This document shows, in pieces, positions 20,199 through 30,074 of a stretch of 64,000 nt of DNA. The position numbers and the translations under genes were made by a program. The stretch's first letter is position 1. Each line of letters opens with the position of its first letter. The notes beneath the pieces are model-generated. The model did not search any database and was not told the DNA's origin. It saw only the letters and a list, made by a program, of their open reading frames with translations. The stretch is from Candidatus Heteroruminococcus faecigallinarum (lineage in GTDB: Bacteria > Bacillota > Clostridia > Oscillospirales > Ruminococcaceae), in NCBI GenBank assembly GCA_904387055.1, contig CAJFKV010000002.1:1-64000 (forward strand), read 5' to 3'.

Positions 20199-20963
20199 CT
20201 ATCCCAGCAGGAACCGGATGGCCTTGCGCACCGCCGGGCCCCAAAACGCCCAGTCGTGCACCCCGTCCCATTCCTCGTAGGTATAGCCCAGGCCCACCTG
20301 GTCAAACCGCTGCCGCAGCCGCTGGTTCTCCTGGTAGAGGAAATCCCGCTTGCCGATGGCCCAGTAGATCCGGGGCCGGTCCTCCTGGGGAAGGGCCGCC
20401 GCCTGCTGCGCCAGGGCAAAGAGATCGTCCTCCGGGGGGACCGTTTCCTCCGGGCCCCAGATGGCGGGGATTTCCCGTCGGCAGATGGCGCCTCCCTGGG
20501 GGCTGCGGGCAAAGGCGACCGGGTCGCACACCACCGACAGGGCCGCGCACCCGCCAAACCGCTCCGGCCGCCGCAGGGCCGCCTTCAGCGCCCCGTAGCC
20601 CCCCATGGAGAAGCCACCCACAAAGGTGTCCTCCCGCCGGGACGAGATGCCGAAAAGCTCGCAGCACAGGCGGGGAAGCTCGTCGGCCACATAGGTAAAA
20701 TAGGCGGGGCCCATGGCCATATCGGTGTAGAAGCTCCGCTGCACCTCCGGAACCACCACCGCCAGGCCGGTCTCCTTGCAGTAGGTTTCCAGCTGGGTCC
20801 ACCGGGGCCAGCCGGTGCTGTTGATCTTGATGCCGTGGTACAGATAGAGCACCCGGTAGGGCCGGGGCTGGTCCCGCACCGGCCGGTCGCCGGGGAGAAT
20901 CACCGAGAGGGAGGTATCCATCTCCAGCGCTTGGGAACGGATATCGCCGCGAAAAAGGGCCAT
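20199..20963 (-). CDS. Alpha/beta-hydrolase, esterase family
   Basis: GGFSMGGYGALKAALRRPERFGGCAALS nucleophile elbow. Confidence 0.88.
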   Translation of the reverse strand: MALFRGDIRSQALEMDTSLSVILPGDRPVRDQPRPYRVLYLYHGIKINSTGWPRWTQLETYCKETGLAVVVPEVQRSFYTDMAMGPAYFTYVADELPRLCCELFGISSRREDTFVGGFSMGGYGALKAALRRPERFGGCAALSVVCDPVAFARSPQGGAICRREIPAIWGPEETVPPEDDLFALAQQAAALPQEDRPRIYWAIGKRDFLYQENQRLRQRFDQVGLGYTYEEWDGVHDWAFWGPAVRKAIRFLLG

Positions 20964-21242
20964 CGATCATCATCCTTCCGTATAGTTTGCCGGTTTCATT
21001 ATACCTGCCCGCAGGCGGATTTGCAATTCTTCCCCCGGAAATTCTCCCCCTGCCGCCAAAAAGGGCCCCTCTCCCCAGGACGGGAAGAGGAACCCATCTG
21101 CTGCCGGCCCCTCCGGGCCGGCCCCACAAAAAACAAAGCCCGTATCACCGGAAACGGCCGGCATCCGCCGCCTTTGGAAACAGCCATCCAGGCGCCGACA
21201 AACAACCGTACCCACCCCGGCAGCGGGTTGGCCTGTCCCTTT

Positions 21243-21506
21243 CTAAGCGGCCCTGCCCGCTGCATGGGCCCGGGGGGAAACCGCCGCCCGATGGGGAACG
21301 GCCTTCCGGCCGCGGCCCCGGCGGCCGGTATTCAAGGCGGCCGTAAAGGCAACATAGGCCACCTGAACCCCGATCACCACCTGCACCAGGGCCTGCCCCA
21401 GGCCGATCTGGCCGCTTTCCCAGGCCGTCAAGCTGCCCAGCACCCCCACGATAATGGCCAGCACCCCCAGGGCGCGAAAAAGATCTCTCCGCAGATGCCG
21501 CGTCAT
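21243..21506 (-). CDS. Two-TM small membrane protein, unknown function
   Basis: 87 aa; GGAGG RBS; own promoter TTGACA-17-TATGAT. Confidence 0.7.
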   Translation of the reverse strand: MTRHLRRDLFRALGVLAIIVGVLGSLTAWESGQIGLGQALVQVVIGVQVAYVAFTAALNTGRRGRGRKAVPHRAAVSPRAHAAGRAA

Positions 21507-21530
21507 TCTGCATTCCTCCTCTGTCGATAC

Positions 21531-21653
21531 ACAACCCTTTGTCGTCTATAGCCTAATCATAATACAACTCTCTGTTGTTGTCAATAGAATTTACAACTTT
21601 TATTCGTATTTTTTCATATACATCTTTACAAATACTACAGATAGTTGTATACT
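21531..21653. promoter_or_regulatory. Divergent promoter region with three 15-bp operators ACWACN5GTYGT
   Basis: O1 21531-21545 ACAACCCTTTGTCGT; O2 21564-21578 ACAACTCTCTGTTGT; O3 21634-21648 ACTACAGATAGTTGT; O2 in the spacer of minus promoter, O3 in the spacer of plus promoter TTTACA-17-TATACT. Confidence 0.85.
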
Positions 21654-21685
21654 AATCTTATGATAGGAGAAAGAGGGAAAGTTCC

Positions 21686-22300
21686 ATGTTTCCACAACGA
21701 CTGAAAGAACTGCGCAAGAGCCGCCGCGTCTCCCAGCGGGCCCTGGCCGCCGCTCTGGGGGTTACCCAGCAGGCGGTGGGCAAATGGGAGATGGGCCGCT
21801 CCACCCCCGACCCTGCTACCATCGCCCGGATTGCCGACTTCTTCGGCGCCAGTGCCGACTATCTGTTGGGGTGCAGCGGCCAGCGCCAGAGGGCGGCCTT
21901 TTCCGCCGGGGGGGAGCAGTACGTCTCTGTTCCCATCATCGGCACCGTCAAGGCCGGGTATGATGCCCTCGCCTTTGAGGAGGACTACGGCTCTGCCGTG
22001 GCCGACGTGCACAATCCCCAGGAATACTTTTATCTCTTGGTGCGGGGGGACAGCATGGAGCCCCAGATCAGCGACGGGGACCTGGCCCTGGTCCGCCGGC
22101 AAACGGATGTGGAATCCGGCCAGCTGGCCGTGGTCCTGATCGACGGGGAGGAAGGCACCCTGAAAAAGGTCATCAAGAAAGACGGGGCGGTCATCCTTCA
22201 GCCCTTCAACCCCGCCTATCCCACCCAGGTATTCATGGGCAAGGACCTGGAAAACCTGCAGGTGGTGGGCAAGGTGGTGGAGACCAAGCGCCGCTGGTAG
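21686..22300 (+). CDS. LexA/CI-like repressor (XRE HTH + S24 peptidase)
   Basis: RLKELRKSRRVSQRALAAALGVTQQAVGKWEMGRSTPD; VKAGYD cleavage-site-like; GDSMEPQISDGD and GTLKKV catalytic Ser/Lys motifs. Confidence 0.95.
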   Translation: MFPQRLKELRKSRRVSQRALAAALGVTQQAVGKWEMGRSTPDPATIARIADFFGASADYLLGCSGQRQRAAFSAGGEQYVSVPIIGTVKAGYDALAFEEDYGSAVADVHNPQEYFYLLVRGDSMEPQISDGDLALVRRQTDVESGQLAVVLIDGEEGTLKKVIKKDGAVILQPFNPAYPTQVFMGKDLENLQVVGKVVETKRRW

Positions 22301-22323
22301 CCCGCCTCAACAACGCCCAATCC

Positions 22324-22361
22324 AAAACGGCCGCCGGGCAAACCTGCCCGGCGGCCGTTTT
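22324..22361. terminator. 17-bp-stem bidirectional terminator
   Basis: AAAACGGCCGCCGGGCA-AACC-TGCCCGGCGGCCGTTTT. Confidence 0.95.
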
Positions 22362-22432
22362 TCCGTATGGATCCCCTTCTTTTCCTCCACTCCTCGTCCA
22401 GCTGGTGAAGCAAAACAACCGCCTGCCTCATC

Positions 22433-22465
22433 AAAAAAAGCCGCCTCCCTTGCCGGGAAGCGGCT
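22433..22465 (-). terminator. fakA terminator
   Basis: AGCCGCTTCCCGG..GGAGGCGGCTTTTTTT on minus strand. Confidence 0.85.
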
Positions 22466-22499
22466 CTGCTTGTTCGTTCTAGCGATTTTGCTGCTCCGG

Positions 22500-24170
22500 C
22501 TACTCCACCGAGATCAGCAGATAATAGACCGGCTGGCCGCCGGGGATGGCCACCAACTCCACACTGTCCGGCACCCGGTCCCGAACCGCCTCTTCCACCT
22601 GGGCGGCCTGCTCGGGAGAGACATCCTCCCCATAGATGATGGTGATAAAGGAGGTGTCTTTCTTCATCAGGCTGCGGGTCAGCTTGACCGCCGCATGGAC
22701 CAGGTCCTTGTCGGTAAAGGCCACCCGGCCGTTCTCCAGGGCCAGCAGCTCCCCTTCCTTGATGTGGTGGCCGTCGTAATCGCTGTCCCGGGCGGCAAAG
22801 GTGACCGAACCGGTCCCCACCTTGTCCGCCGCCTTGCCCATGGCGATCAGATTTTCTTCGGTGGCCTTCTCCGGGTCGAAGGCCAGCATGGCCGACAGCC
22901 CCTGGGGAATGGTGCGGGTGGGCAGCACCTTGACCTTCCGGTCCGCCAGGGAGATGGTCTGCTCCGCCGCCATAATGATGTTCTTGTTGTTGGGCAGGAC
23001 GATCACCGTCTTGGCCGGGGTTGCCTGGATGGCGCGGAGGATCTCGTCGGTGGAGGGGTTCATGGTCTGCCCGCCGCTCACCACCTGATTCACCCCCAGG
23101 TCCAGGAAGAGCTGCTTCACGCCCTCGCCGGCGGCCACCGCCACAAAGCCGTAGGGGGTGTCCTCATCCACCGGGGCATAGGGGAAGGGATCCCCCTCCT
23201 CCTTGGGGGCGGCAGCCTCTTGCTGCTGGGCCGCATGCTGCTCCCGCATATTTTCAATCTTGATCTTGGTAAGCTGCCCCAGGGCAAGGGCGCTCTGGAG
23301 GGCGTTGCCGGGATTGTCGGTATGAACGTGGCACTTGATGATCTCCTCGTCGTCCACCACCACGACGCAGTCGCCAATCGACTCCAGATAAGCCCGCAGG
23401 GAAAGGCCGTCCTCCCCCTTGTCCTTTTTCAGGACAATAAACTCGGTGCAGTAGCCGTAGGTAATCTCGCCCTCATACTCGCCGGCGGCATTCCGGTCGG
23501 GATAGATGGACTCCTCCTTCTTGCCCTCTTCTTCCTGGGGAGGAACCATGGCGCCGCCGGAAAAGACCGCGTCCATCCCCTCGAAGATGCAGACCAGCCC
23601 CTGGCCGCCGGCGTCCACCACGCCGGCCTTCTTCAAAACCGGCAGCAGGTCGGGCGTCTGGGCAAGGCTCTCCCGCGCTCCCTCCAGAATGACCTTCCAG
23701 ATGGCAGCCACATCCTCCGGGTCCCCGTCGTAGGCGGATGCCCGGGCGGAGGCAATCCGCGCCACCGTCAGCATGGTGCCCTCGGTGGGCTTCATGACCG
23801 CCTTATAGGCGGACTCCACCCCCAGCGCCAGCGCGTCGCTGATCTCCCGGGCGCCCGCCTCCTGCTTGCCGGCCAAGCCCTTGGAAAAGCCCCGGAACAG
23901 AAGGGACAGGATCACCCCGGAGTTTCCCCGGGCCCCCCGCAGCAGGGCGGAGGCCGCCACCTTGGACACCTGGGCCACCGTGGCATCATCCCGCAGCCGC
24001 TCCAGCTCCCGCTTAGCAGCCGAGATGGTCATTCCCATGTTGGTGCCGGTGTCTCCATCCGGCACAGGGAATACGTTCAGGGCATCCACCTGATGCCGGT
24101 GATTGGCAATATTGTTGGCCCCCGAGATGATGGCATCCCGCAGGATCTTTCCGTTTATCACTGTATGCAC
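22500..24170 (-). CDS. fakA: DAK2-domain fatty acid kinase / YloV family
   Basis: VFPVPDGDTGTNMGMT; RGARGNSGVILSLLFRGFSKGL; DAGGQGLVCIFEGM. Confidence 0.95.
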   Translation of the reverse strand: MHTVINGKILRDAIISGANNIANHRHQVDALNVFPVPDGDTGTNMGMTISAAKRELERLRDDATVAQVSKVAASALLRGARGNSGVILSLLFRGFSKGLAGKQEAGAREISDALALGVESAYKAVMKPTEGTMLTVARIASARASAYDGDPEDVAAIWKVILEGARESLAQTPDLLPVLKKAGVVDAGGQGLVCIFEGMDAVFSGGAMVPPQEEEGKKEESIYPDRNAAGEYEGEITYGYCTEFIVLKKDKGEDGLSLRAYLESIGDCVVVVDDEEIIKCHVHTDNPGNALQSALALGQLTKIKIENMREQHAAQQQEAAAPKEEGDPFPYAPVDEDTPYGFVAVAAGEGVKQLFLDLGVNQVVSGGQTMNPSTDEILRAIQATPAKTVIVLPNNKNIIMAAEQTISLADRKVKVLPTRTIPQGLSAMLAFDPEKATEENLIAMGKAADKVGTGSVTFAARDSDYDGHHIKEGELLALENGRVAFTDKDLVHAAVKLTRSLMKKDTSFITIIYGEDVSPEQAAQVEEAVRDRVPDSVELVAIPGGQPVYYLLISVE

Positions 24171-24221
24171 TCCTTAATTCACGCCCGTAGGGGCGGGCGG
24201 TTACTTTGGCGAGAGCCGGCG

Positions 24222-24572
24222 TCAAGACTTCATCGAATCCACAAACACGTTCACCTTCGCCACTTCCAGGCCGGTGGCCTCTTCCACCGTGTACCGCACC
24301 TTGTTGATGATGCTGTTCACAATGGCGGAGATGTTCACCCCGTAGGTCACGGCGATGTGCAGGTCCACCACCAGCCGGCCGCCTGCCGCCCGGACGCGCA
24401 CGCCCTTATCGGCGGCTTCCTTCCGGGTGAGAGCCTGGCGCAGCCCCTGTCCCGCATTGGAAAAGACCATCCCCGCAACACCAAAGCATTCGGAGGCGGC
24501 GCGGCCCACCAGGTTGGCAAAATACTCCTGGGATATTTCAATGATGCCCAATTCGTTTTCCAACTTAATCAT
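24222..24572 (-). CDS. Asp23/Gls24 family envelope stress response protein
   Basis: MIKLENELGIIEISQEYFANLVGRAASECFGVAGM. Confidence 0.93.
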   Translation of the reverse strand: MIKLENELGIIEISQEYFANLVGRAASECFGVAGMVFSNAGQGLRQALTRKEAADKGVRVRAAGGRLVVDLHIAVTYGVNISAIVNSIINKVRYTVEEATGLEVAKVNVFVDSMKS

Positions 24573-24657
24573 ACTGAACCTCCCTGCTGCCATGCAGCCC
24601 GATTGATGGATTTCACCCGCCCGGCAAGGGGCGGACGGTCTGGCATCGTTTTTCCTT

Positions 24658-26169
24658 CTACCATTCTAATACATTATAGAAAATATCCTGCTCGGTTGCA
24701 ACCACATTTCCGTTAAAATCCGAGGAAAAGGAGACAATTCCCCGCCGGAACATGAGGGGGATAAAGGGCGGCTCCTCCAAAAACGCCCGCAGGAACGCCT
24801 CGTAGCTCCCCTCCCCGCTCTGGAAGGCCCGGAACGCCTCCAGCAGAGTGCCGTCGGAAGCCTGCCCATAACACAGGGCGCCCCCCGGCAGGAGACTGGC
24901 AATATCCATATTATACGGCAGCTTGACCTCCCCTATGTACAGATCATACTCCCCCGCCTCCAGCCGCTGCTGATAGGCGGCCGCGTCGCAGCCGACCAGC
25001 TCCAGGGCGATGCCCTCCTCGGCCATCTGGTCCTCCAGGCGGCCGGCCAGATCGGAGCGGTACTCGTTGTCGCTGCAATAGAGGAGCTGGATGGTCAGGC
25101 GGGAGCCGTCCGCCGCCAGGCGGTACCCCTCCTCGTCCCGCTGGCTGTAGCCCAGGCTGTCCAGCCGCTGGGAAGGGGTGGAGCCCGCCTCCGTCCCCGA
25201 GGGGCGGTATTCGCCGGTGGGGCCAAACACTGGATTCAGCGGGATGGAGGCCGCCAGGGCGCTGCCGTTGTACACCTGGGTCACCAGCTCTTGGCGGTCG
25301 ATCAGGTCATACAAAACCTGGTTGAGGGAGTTGGTGTTGGTGGGGATCGTCCCCTCGTTGATTCCCAGGTACACCAGATTGTTCAGCTGCACCAGCTGGT
25401 AGCTGCCGGTAAAGTTGGCATACCATTTTTCCCGCAGGTCGGTGAAGATATAATCCACCTGCCCCGTGCGCAGGGCGTGGTTGAGGGCGTCGCCGCCGTC
25501 CATCTGCACCAGCCGGAAGGTGTGCACCGGTCCTGCCGGCTCCCAATGCCTTTCGTTGGCCACCAGGGTGTTCCCTTCCATCCGGTAGCGGCCGCTCCCC
25601 TGGGGCAGGGCCTCCCCGGCGGTGCTCTCCTGGATAATGGGGAAGCAGAGGCTCCGGTCAAAATACTGGTCCGGGTGGTCCAGAGTAATCACCAGCTGGT
25701 TCTCCCCCGACGCCTGGGCCCCCGCCACATTGGACAGCCCCGCACCGTAGTATCCCGACTGGATGGCCAGGGAGAGGGAATATTCCACATCCCCGCTGGT
25801 GACCGGGGTTCCATCCCAAAAGACCGCGTCCGGCCGCAGCGTGACGGTACAGGTGGTCCCCTCCAGAGAAATCTCCTGGGCCAGGCAGAGCTCGGCCTCG
25901 TACTGGGGGTTCAGCCGCACCAGGGGATCGTAGAGAAGCTGGGCCGCCTGGGTGTTGTATACGCTCACCGCCGTGTAGGGATGGAGGGAATCGTCCGCCG
26001 CATAGGGCAGGTCCAGGGTGTTCGCCATCTCCTGTGCAGCGGCAGAGGTCTCCTCCTGGGGGCCGGCCTGAACCGGCTGCTCCTCCTCCCCCTGCCCGCC
26101 GCAGCCGCCCGCCAGCAGACAGAGGCTCAGCAGCAGCGCGGCCACAAGGGCCCGCGGTATCATCGCCAT
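24658..26169 (-). CDS. ABC transporter substrate-binding lipoprotein, SBP_bac_5-like
   Basis: Lipobox LLAGGCGG; DAVFWDGTPVTSGDVEYSL. Confidence 0.88.
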   Translation of the reverse strand: MAMIPRALVAALLLSLCLLAGGCGGQGEEEQPVQAGPQEETSAAAQEMANTLDLPYAADDSLHPYTAVSVYNTQAAQLLYDPLVRLNPQYEAELCLAQEISLEGTTCTVTLRPDAVFWDGTPVTSGDVEYSLSLAIQSGYYGAGLSNVAGAQASGENQLVITLDHPDQYFDRSLCFPIIQESTAGEALPQGSGRYRMEGNTLVANERHWEPAGPVHTFRLVQMDGGDALNHALRTGQVDYIFTDLREKWYANFTGSYQLVQLNNLVYLGINEGTIPTNTNSLNQVLYDLIDRQELVTQVYNGSALAASIPLNPVFGPTGEYRPSGTEAGSTPSQRLDSLGYSQRDEEGYRLAADGSRLTIQLLYCSDNEYRSDLAGRLEDQMAEEGIALELVGCDAAAYQQRLEAGEYDLYIGEVKLPYNMDIASLLPGGALCYGQASDGTLLEAFRAFQSGEGSYEAFLRAFLEEPPFIPLMFRRGIVSFSSDFNGNVVATEQDIFYNVLEW

Positions 26170-26203
26170 AAAATCGTCTTCCTCCCTTCGTCCAAAAAGA
26201 CAG

Positions 26204-26238
26204 AAAAACGGGCGGAACCGTCCTTCTGTTCCGCCCGT
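26204..26238 (-). terminator. spoVS terminator
   Basis: ACGGGCGGAAC..GTTCCGCCCGTTTTT on minus strand. Confidence 0.9.
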
Positions 26239-26251
26239 CACACCACCGGTA

Positions 26252-26512
26252 TTACCGTGGTTCCACGATCAGCTTAATGGCTGTCCGCTTTTCATCGTTG
26301 ATGGTTACATTGGCAAAAGCCGGCACACAGATCAAGTCGATCCCTGCCGGGGCCAGATACCCCCTGGCGATGGCCACCGCTTTTACCGCCTGGTTGGACG
26401 CTCCCGCGCCAACCGCCTGAACCTCTACGGCACCGTATTCGCGAACAACACCCGCAATTGCGCCTGCCACCGAATTGGGCACAGACTTCGCTGATACCTT
26501 AAGCACTTCCAT
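26252..26512 (-). CDS. spoVS: Stage V sporulation protein S
   Basis: MEVLKVSAKSVPNSVAGAIAGVVREYGAVEVQAVGAGASNQAVKAVAIARG. Confidence 0.98.
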   Translation of the reverse strand: MEVLKVSAKSVPNSVAGAIAGVVREYGAVEVQAVGAGASNQAVKAVAIARGYLAPAGIDLICVPAFANVTINDEKRTAIKLIVEPR

Positions 26513-26615
26513 CGTGATACCCCTCTCGTTCAGCGATTTACAATAGTTGGAATGCTCTATTGCTATCATATACTAAAATGCCGCCAAATTCAAGAGTATG
26601 GGCTAAAAACATTAT

Positions 26616-27383
26616 TTAATCGATATTTAACCGCTGAATTTTGGTTGTTTTGCCGGTTTTTTCGTCAATCTGCAACAAAATGCCGGAAATTCTTACCGGT
26701 CCGGGATCGTTTTCAAACCGCACCGGCAGGTGGGTGCGCAGCCTCTTGATCGCCAGGGCAGGCTTTACGCCCAAGATCGACTGAAAGCTTCCGCACATTC
26801 CCAGGTCGGTGAGGGCGCCGGTGCCGCCGGGGAGAATCCGCTCATCGGCGGTCTGGATATGGGTGTGGGTTCCCACCACCGCCGACACCCGTCCGTCCAG
26901 GTAAAAGGCCAGGGCCAGCTTTTCGGAGGTGGCCTCGGCGTGGAAATCCACCACAATGTTGGGGGTGGTTACCCCCTTCAGCAGCCGGTCCACACAGTCA
27001 AAGGGATTCTCCAGGGGATCCATATACACCGTCCCCTGGAGGTTGATGACACACAGGGAAAACCGCAGCCCGTCAAAGAGGGTGATCCCCCGGCCGGGGG
27101 CCTCCGGGTGAAAGTTGGCCGGCCGCAAAAGCCAGTCCTCCTCCTCCAGGAGGGGGTAGATCTCCCGCCGGCGCAGCACATGGTTGCCGGTGGTGACCAC
27201 ATCCGCCCCCGCGTCCCGCAGGGCCCGGGCATCCGCCGGAAGGATACCGTTCCCCTCGGCGGCGTTTTCTCCGTTCACCACCGCCACGTCCACGGCGTAT
27301 TCCCGCCGCAGCTGGGGCAGCTTCCGGCAGACGGTACGGCAGCCGTTCTGGCCTACCACATCTCCCAACATCAGCACCTTCAC
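26616..27383 (-). CDS. ymdB: YmdB-family metallophosphoesterase
   Basis: MKVLMLGDVVGQNGCRTV; VVNGENAAEGNGI; TGNHVL; VGTHTHIQTADE. Confidence 0.94.
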   Translation of the reverse strand: MKVLMLGDVVGQNGCRTVCRKLPQLRREYAVDVAVVNGENAAEGNGILPADARALRDAGADVVTTGNHVLRRREIYPLLEEEDWLLRPANFHPEAPGRGITLFDGLRFSLCVINLQGTVYMDPLENPFDCVDRLLKGVTTPNIVVDFHAEATSEKLALAFYLDGRVSAVVGTHTHIQTADERILPGGTGALTDLGMCGSFQSILGVKPALAIKRLRTHLPVRFENDPGPVRISGILLQIDEKTGKTTKIQRLNID

Positions 27384-27470
27384 GGCTGTCTCCTCCTTCC
27401 CACCAGCGCGTTGCTTGTGCTATCAGTATACACGATTTCCCGTAGAAAAGAAAGGGGTTGCTGCTCCCCA

Positions 27471-27511
27471 AAAAGACAGGCGGGCCGCTGCACCGGGCCC
27501 GCCTGTCTTTT
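27471..27511. terminator. Intrinsic terminator
   Basis: AAAAGACAGGCGGGCC..GGCCCGCCTGTCTTTT. Confidence 0.9.
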
Positions 27512-27561
27512 CTATGAACAATCTCCTCCGCGGGCAGCTCCCGCCAAGTCTTCCAAAAGGG

Positions 27562-28332
27562 CTACAACAGAGTATATCCGCCGTCCACGACAATCTCGGC
27601 GCCGGTGACATAGGACGACGCGTCGCTCGCCAGGTAGACAACCGTGCCGGACAGCTCGTACGGATCGCCGAACCGCCCCATGGGGACCCGCTCCATCCAG
27701 ATGGGATGGCAGTCCTCCCACTGGAGGGCCATCTCGGTCATGTGGTAACCGGGGCTGATGCAGTTCACCCGCACATTGTGGGGGGCCAATTCGCAGGCCA
27801 GCGTCCGGGTAAAGGAGAGAACCGCTCCCTTGGAGGCGGCATAGTGGGTCACCTTCTGAGGCACATTGTAAATGTGGGCAGACATGGAGCACATGTTGAT
27901 GATGGACCCCTTCTTCTTGGGGATCATGATCCGGGCCGCCTCCTGGGCGCAGAAAATCGTCCCGTTCACGTTCACATCCATCAGTTCCCGGATCTGTTCC
28001 GGCGTCAGGTTGACGCAGTCGGTGGCAATATTGGCGATGCCGGCGTTGTTGAACAGGATGTCCACCGTTCCAAAGGCTTCCACCGCTTTTGCGAACAGGT
28101 TCTGCACATCGGCGGGATCCTGCACCAGGCATTTGACGCCGATGGTCCTGGCCCCGGTCATCTGGCCAATCTCCTGGGCGGCCTTCTCCGCCGCCGCCTG
28201 GGTGGTCGCCGTGAATACCACGCTGGCCCCCGCTTCACACAGCCCCTTGGCCGTCGCTCTTCCAAAGCCTCTGGAGGAACCCGTTACAATGGCTACCTTG
28301 CCGGACAAACTGAATTGATCCAAAACTCCCAT
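27562..28332 (-). CDS. SDR family oxidoreductase
   Basis: TGSSRGFGRATAKGLCEAGA; NNAGIAN; YAASKGAVLSFTRTLA. Confidence 0.94.
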   Translation of the reverse strand: MGVLDQFSLSGKVAIVTGSSRGFGRATAKGLCEAGASVVFTATTQAAAEKAAQEIGQMTGARTIGVKCLVQDPADVQNLFAKAVEAFGTVDILFNNAGIANIATDCVNLTPEQIRELMDVNVNGTIFCAQEAARIMIPKKKGSIINMCSMSAHIYNVPQKVTHYAASKGAVLSFTRTLACELAPHNVRVNCISPGYHMTEMALQWEDCHPIWMERVPMGRFGDPYELSGTVVYLASDASSYVTGAEIVVDGGYTLL

Positions 28333-28466
28333 TTGTCAAAACCTCCTAGCGTCTGTTCGTTGGGACTTGCCTGACAACTTCAGTATACCAGACGCACCTT
28401 GGAAAACGTTAGGAGGATCTTTCATTTTTTATAATTTTAATTTCGATTTTCTGTGAAAAATTGTGC

Positions 28467-28497
28467 AAAAAGCGCCCTGACAACATCAAGGCGCTTT
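28467..28497 (-). terminator. Terminator of the amino-acid ABC operon
   Basis: AAAGCGCC..GGCGCTTTTTG on minus strand. Confidence 0.85.
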
Positions 28498-28515
28498 GTT
28501 TTACGGCAACTTTGC

Positions 28516-29238
28516 TTACAATACCTTGGACAGGAACTCCTGCAGCCGGGGATTCTTGGGATTCTGGAAGAACTCCTCCGGCGGGGCGCTTTCCAGCACC
28601 ATCCCGTCGTCCATAAAGAGGACGCGGGTGCCCACCTCCCGGGCAAAGCCCATCTCGTGGGTCACCACCACCATGGTCATCCCTTCCCGGGCCAGCTCTT
28701 TCATCAGCTCCAGCACCTCGCCCACCATCTCCGGATCCAGGGCGGAGGTGGGCTCGTCAAAGAGCATCACCTCCGGGTTCATGGCCAGCGCCCGGATAAT
28801 GGCGATCCGCTGCTTCTGCCCGCCGGAGAGCTGGGGAGGATAGGCGCCCGCCTTGTCCTCCAGGCCGATCCGGGCCAGCAGGCGGTGGGCGTTTTCTTTG
28901 GCCTCCTCCGGCGTCTGCAGCCCCAGCTTGACCGGGGCGAGGGTGATGTTCTCCTCCACCGACATGTGGGGAAACAGGTTGAAGTGCTGGAAGACCATCC
29001 CCATCTTCTGGCGGACCTTGTCCACATCCACCCCTTTGGCGGTGATGTCCACCCCATCCACAAACACCTGGCCGCTGGTAGGCTTCTCCAGCAGGTTGAG
29101 GCACCGGAGGAAGGTGCTCTTTCCCGAGCCGGACGGGCCGATGATGACCACCTTTTCGCCCTTGTCAATCTCCTCGTTGAGGCCCTTGAGGACCTCGTTC
29201 TTCCCAAAGGATTTGTGCAGATTCTTAACGCTGATCAC
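28516..29238 (-). CDS. Amino acid ABC transporter ATP-binding protein (GTG start)
   Basis: [52 protein letters not shown]. Confidence 0.97.
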   Translation of the reverse strand: MISVKNLHKSFGKNEVLKGLNEEIDKGEKVVIIGPSGSGKSTFLRCLNLLEKPTSGQVFVDGVDITAKGVDVDKVRQKMGMVFQHFNLFPHMSVEENITLAPVKLGLQTPEEAKENAHRLLARIGLEDKAGAYPPQLSGGQKQRIAIIRALAMNPEVMLFDEPTSALDPEMVGEVLELMKELAREGMTMVVVTHEMGFAREVGTRVLFMDDGMVLESAPPEEFFQNPKNPRLQEFLSKVL

Positions 29239-29932
29239 TGACCCGCAGCCTCCCTTCCATCTTCTTCTGGAGGGCGGTAAGCCCCAGAACAATTACCAGA
29301 TAGATAGCCGCCACCGCCAACAACGGAACGTAGGCGTTAAAGGTCCGGCTCTTGATGACAGTGGACACCATGGTCAGCTCGCGGACAGCAATCATGGGGG
29401 CCACCGAGGTCTCCTTTACCAGGGCGATAAACTCGTTGAAGAGGGCCGGCAGAATGTTCTTGACCGCCTGGGGCAGGACAATGTACCGCATGGTGACGTT
29501 CTGGGACAGGCCCAGGGAGCGGCCGGCCTCCGTCTGCCCCCGGTCCACCGACAGGATGCCCGCCCGGATAATCTCGGCCACATAGGCGCCGGAGTTGATG
29601 CCAAAGGAAAGCATGGCCACCGGGATGGCCCAGGTGTCGTCGGCGGACGCAAAGACCACATAGTAGAAGATCATCAGCTGGACCACCACCGGGGTTCCCC
29701 GGATGAGGCCGATGTAGACATTTGCCAGCCAGTTGAGGGGGGCCAGGCCCTTGTTCTCGGCGGCGTACACCTTGATGATGGCGATGAGCACCCCAATGAC
29801 GGTGCCGATGATGACGCCGCCCAGGGCCATAAAGAGCGTGTTGCGCAAGCCCTCCAGATAGAGGAGGTACCGGCCGTCGGCGATGATGTTGGTATATAGC
29901 TCCTCCTGCAGGGTTAGCAGCTGCATGGGCAT
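29225..29932 (-). CDS. Amino acid ABC transporter permease
   Basis: His/Glu/Gln/Arg opine family permease motif [28 protein letters not shown]. Confidence 0.95.
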   Translation of the reverse strand: MPMQLLTLQEELYTNIIADGRYLLYLEGLRNTLFMALGGVIIGTVIGVLIAIIKVYAAENKGLAPLNWLANVYIGLIRGTPVVVQLMIFYYVVFASADDTWAIPVAMLSFGINSGAYVAEIIRAGILSVDRGQTEAGRSLGLSQNVTMRYIVLPQAVKNILPALFNEFIALVKETSVAPMIAVRELTMVSTVIKSRTFNAYVPLLAVAAIYLVIVLGLTALQKKMEGRLRVSDQR

Positions 29933-30074
29933 GGGGGGAAACCTCCTTTTGAACAAGATACAGGCGCCCACCCGCGGGGAGAAGGCGCCCAAGGCAGGAA
30001 ACACGCCGGCAGGCTGGCGGCAAAACCAGCCTGCCGGGCGGTTCGTTTACAGGGAATGGGGAAGGGGGATCTGG

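Noticed and set aside
21593-21607. Fourth operator ACAACTTTTATTCGT in the S24 divergon
   Set aside because: Only one half-site matches the consensus (right half 3/5); may be chance in an AT-rich region.
21243-22300. Prophage remnant
   Set aside because: CI-like repressor and holin-like small protein are present, but no integrase, structural, terminase or att-like repeat was found nearby.
22470-24716. 748-aa plus-strand ORF antisense to fakA and the Asp23 gene
   Set aside because: Mirror-frame artefact of high-GC coding sequence on the minus strand.
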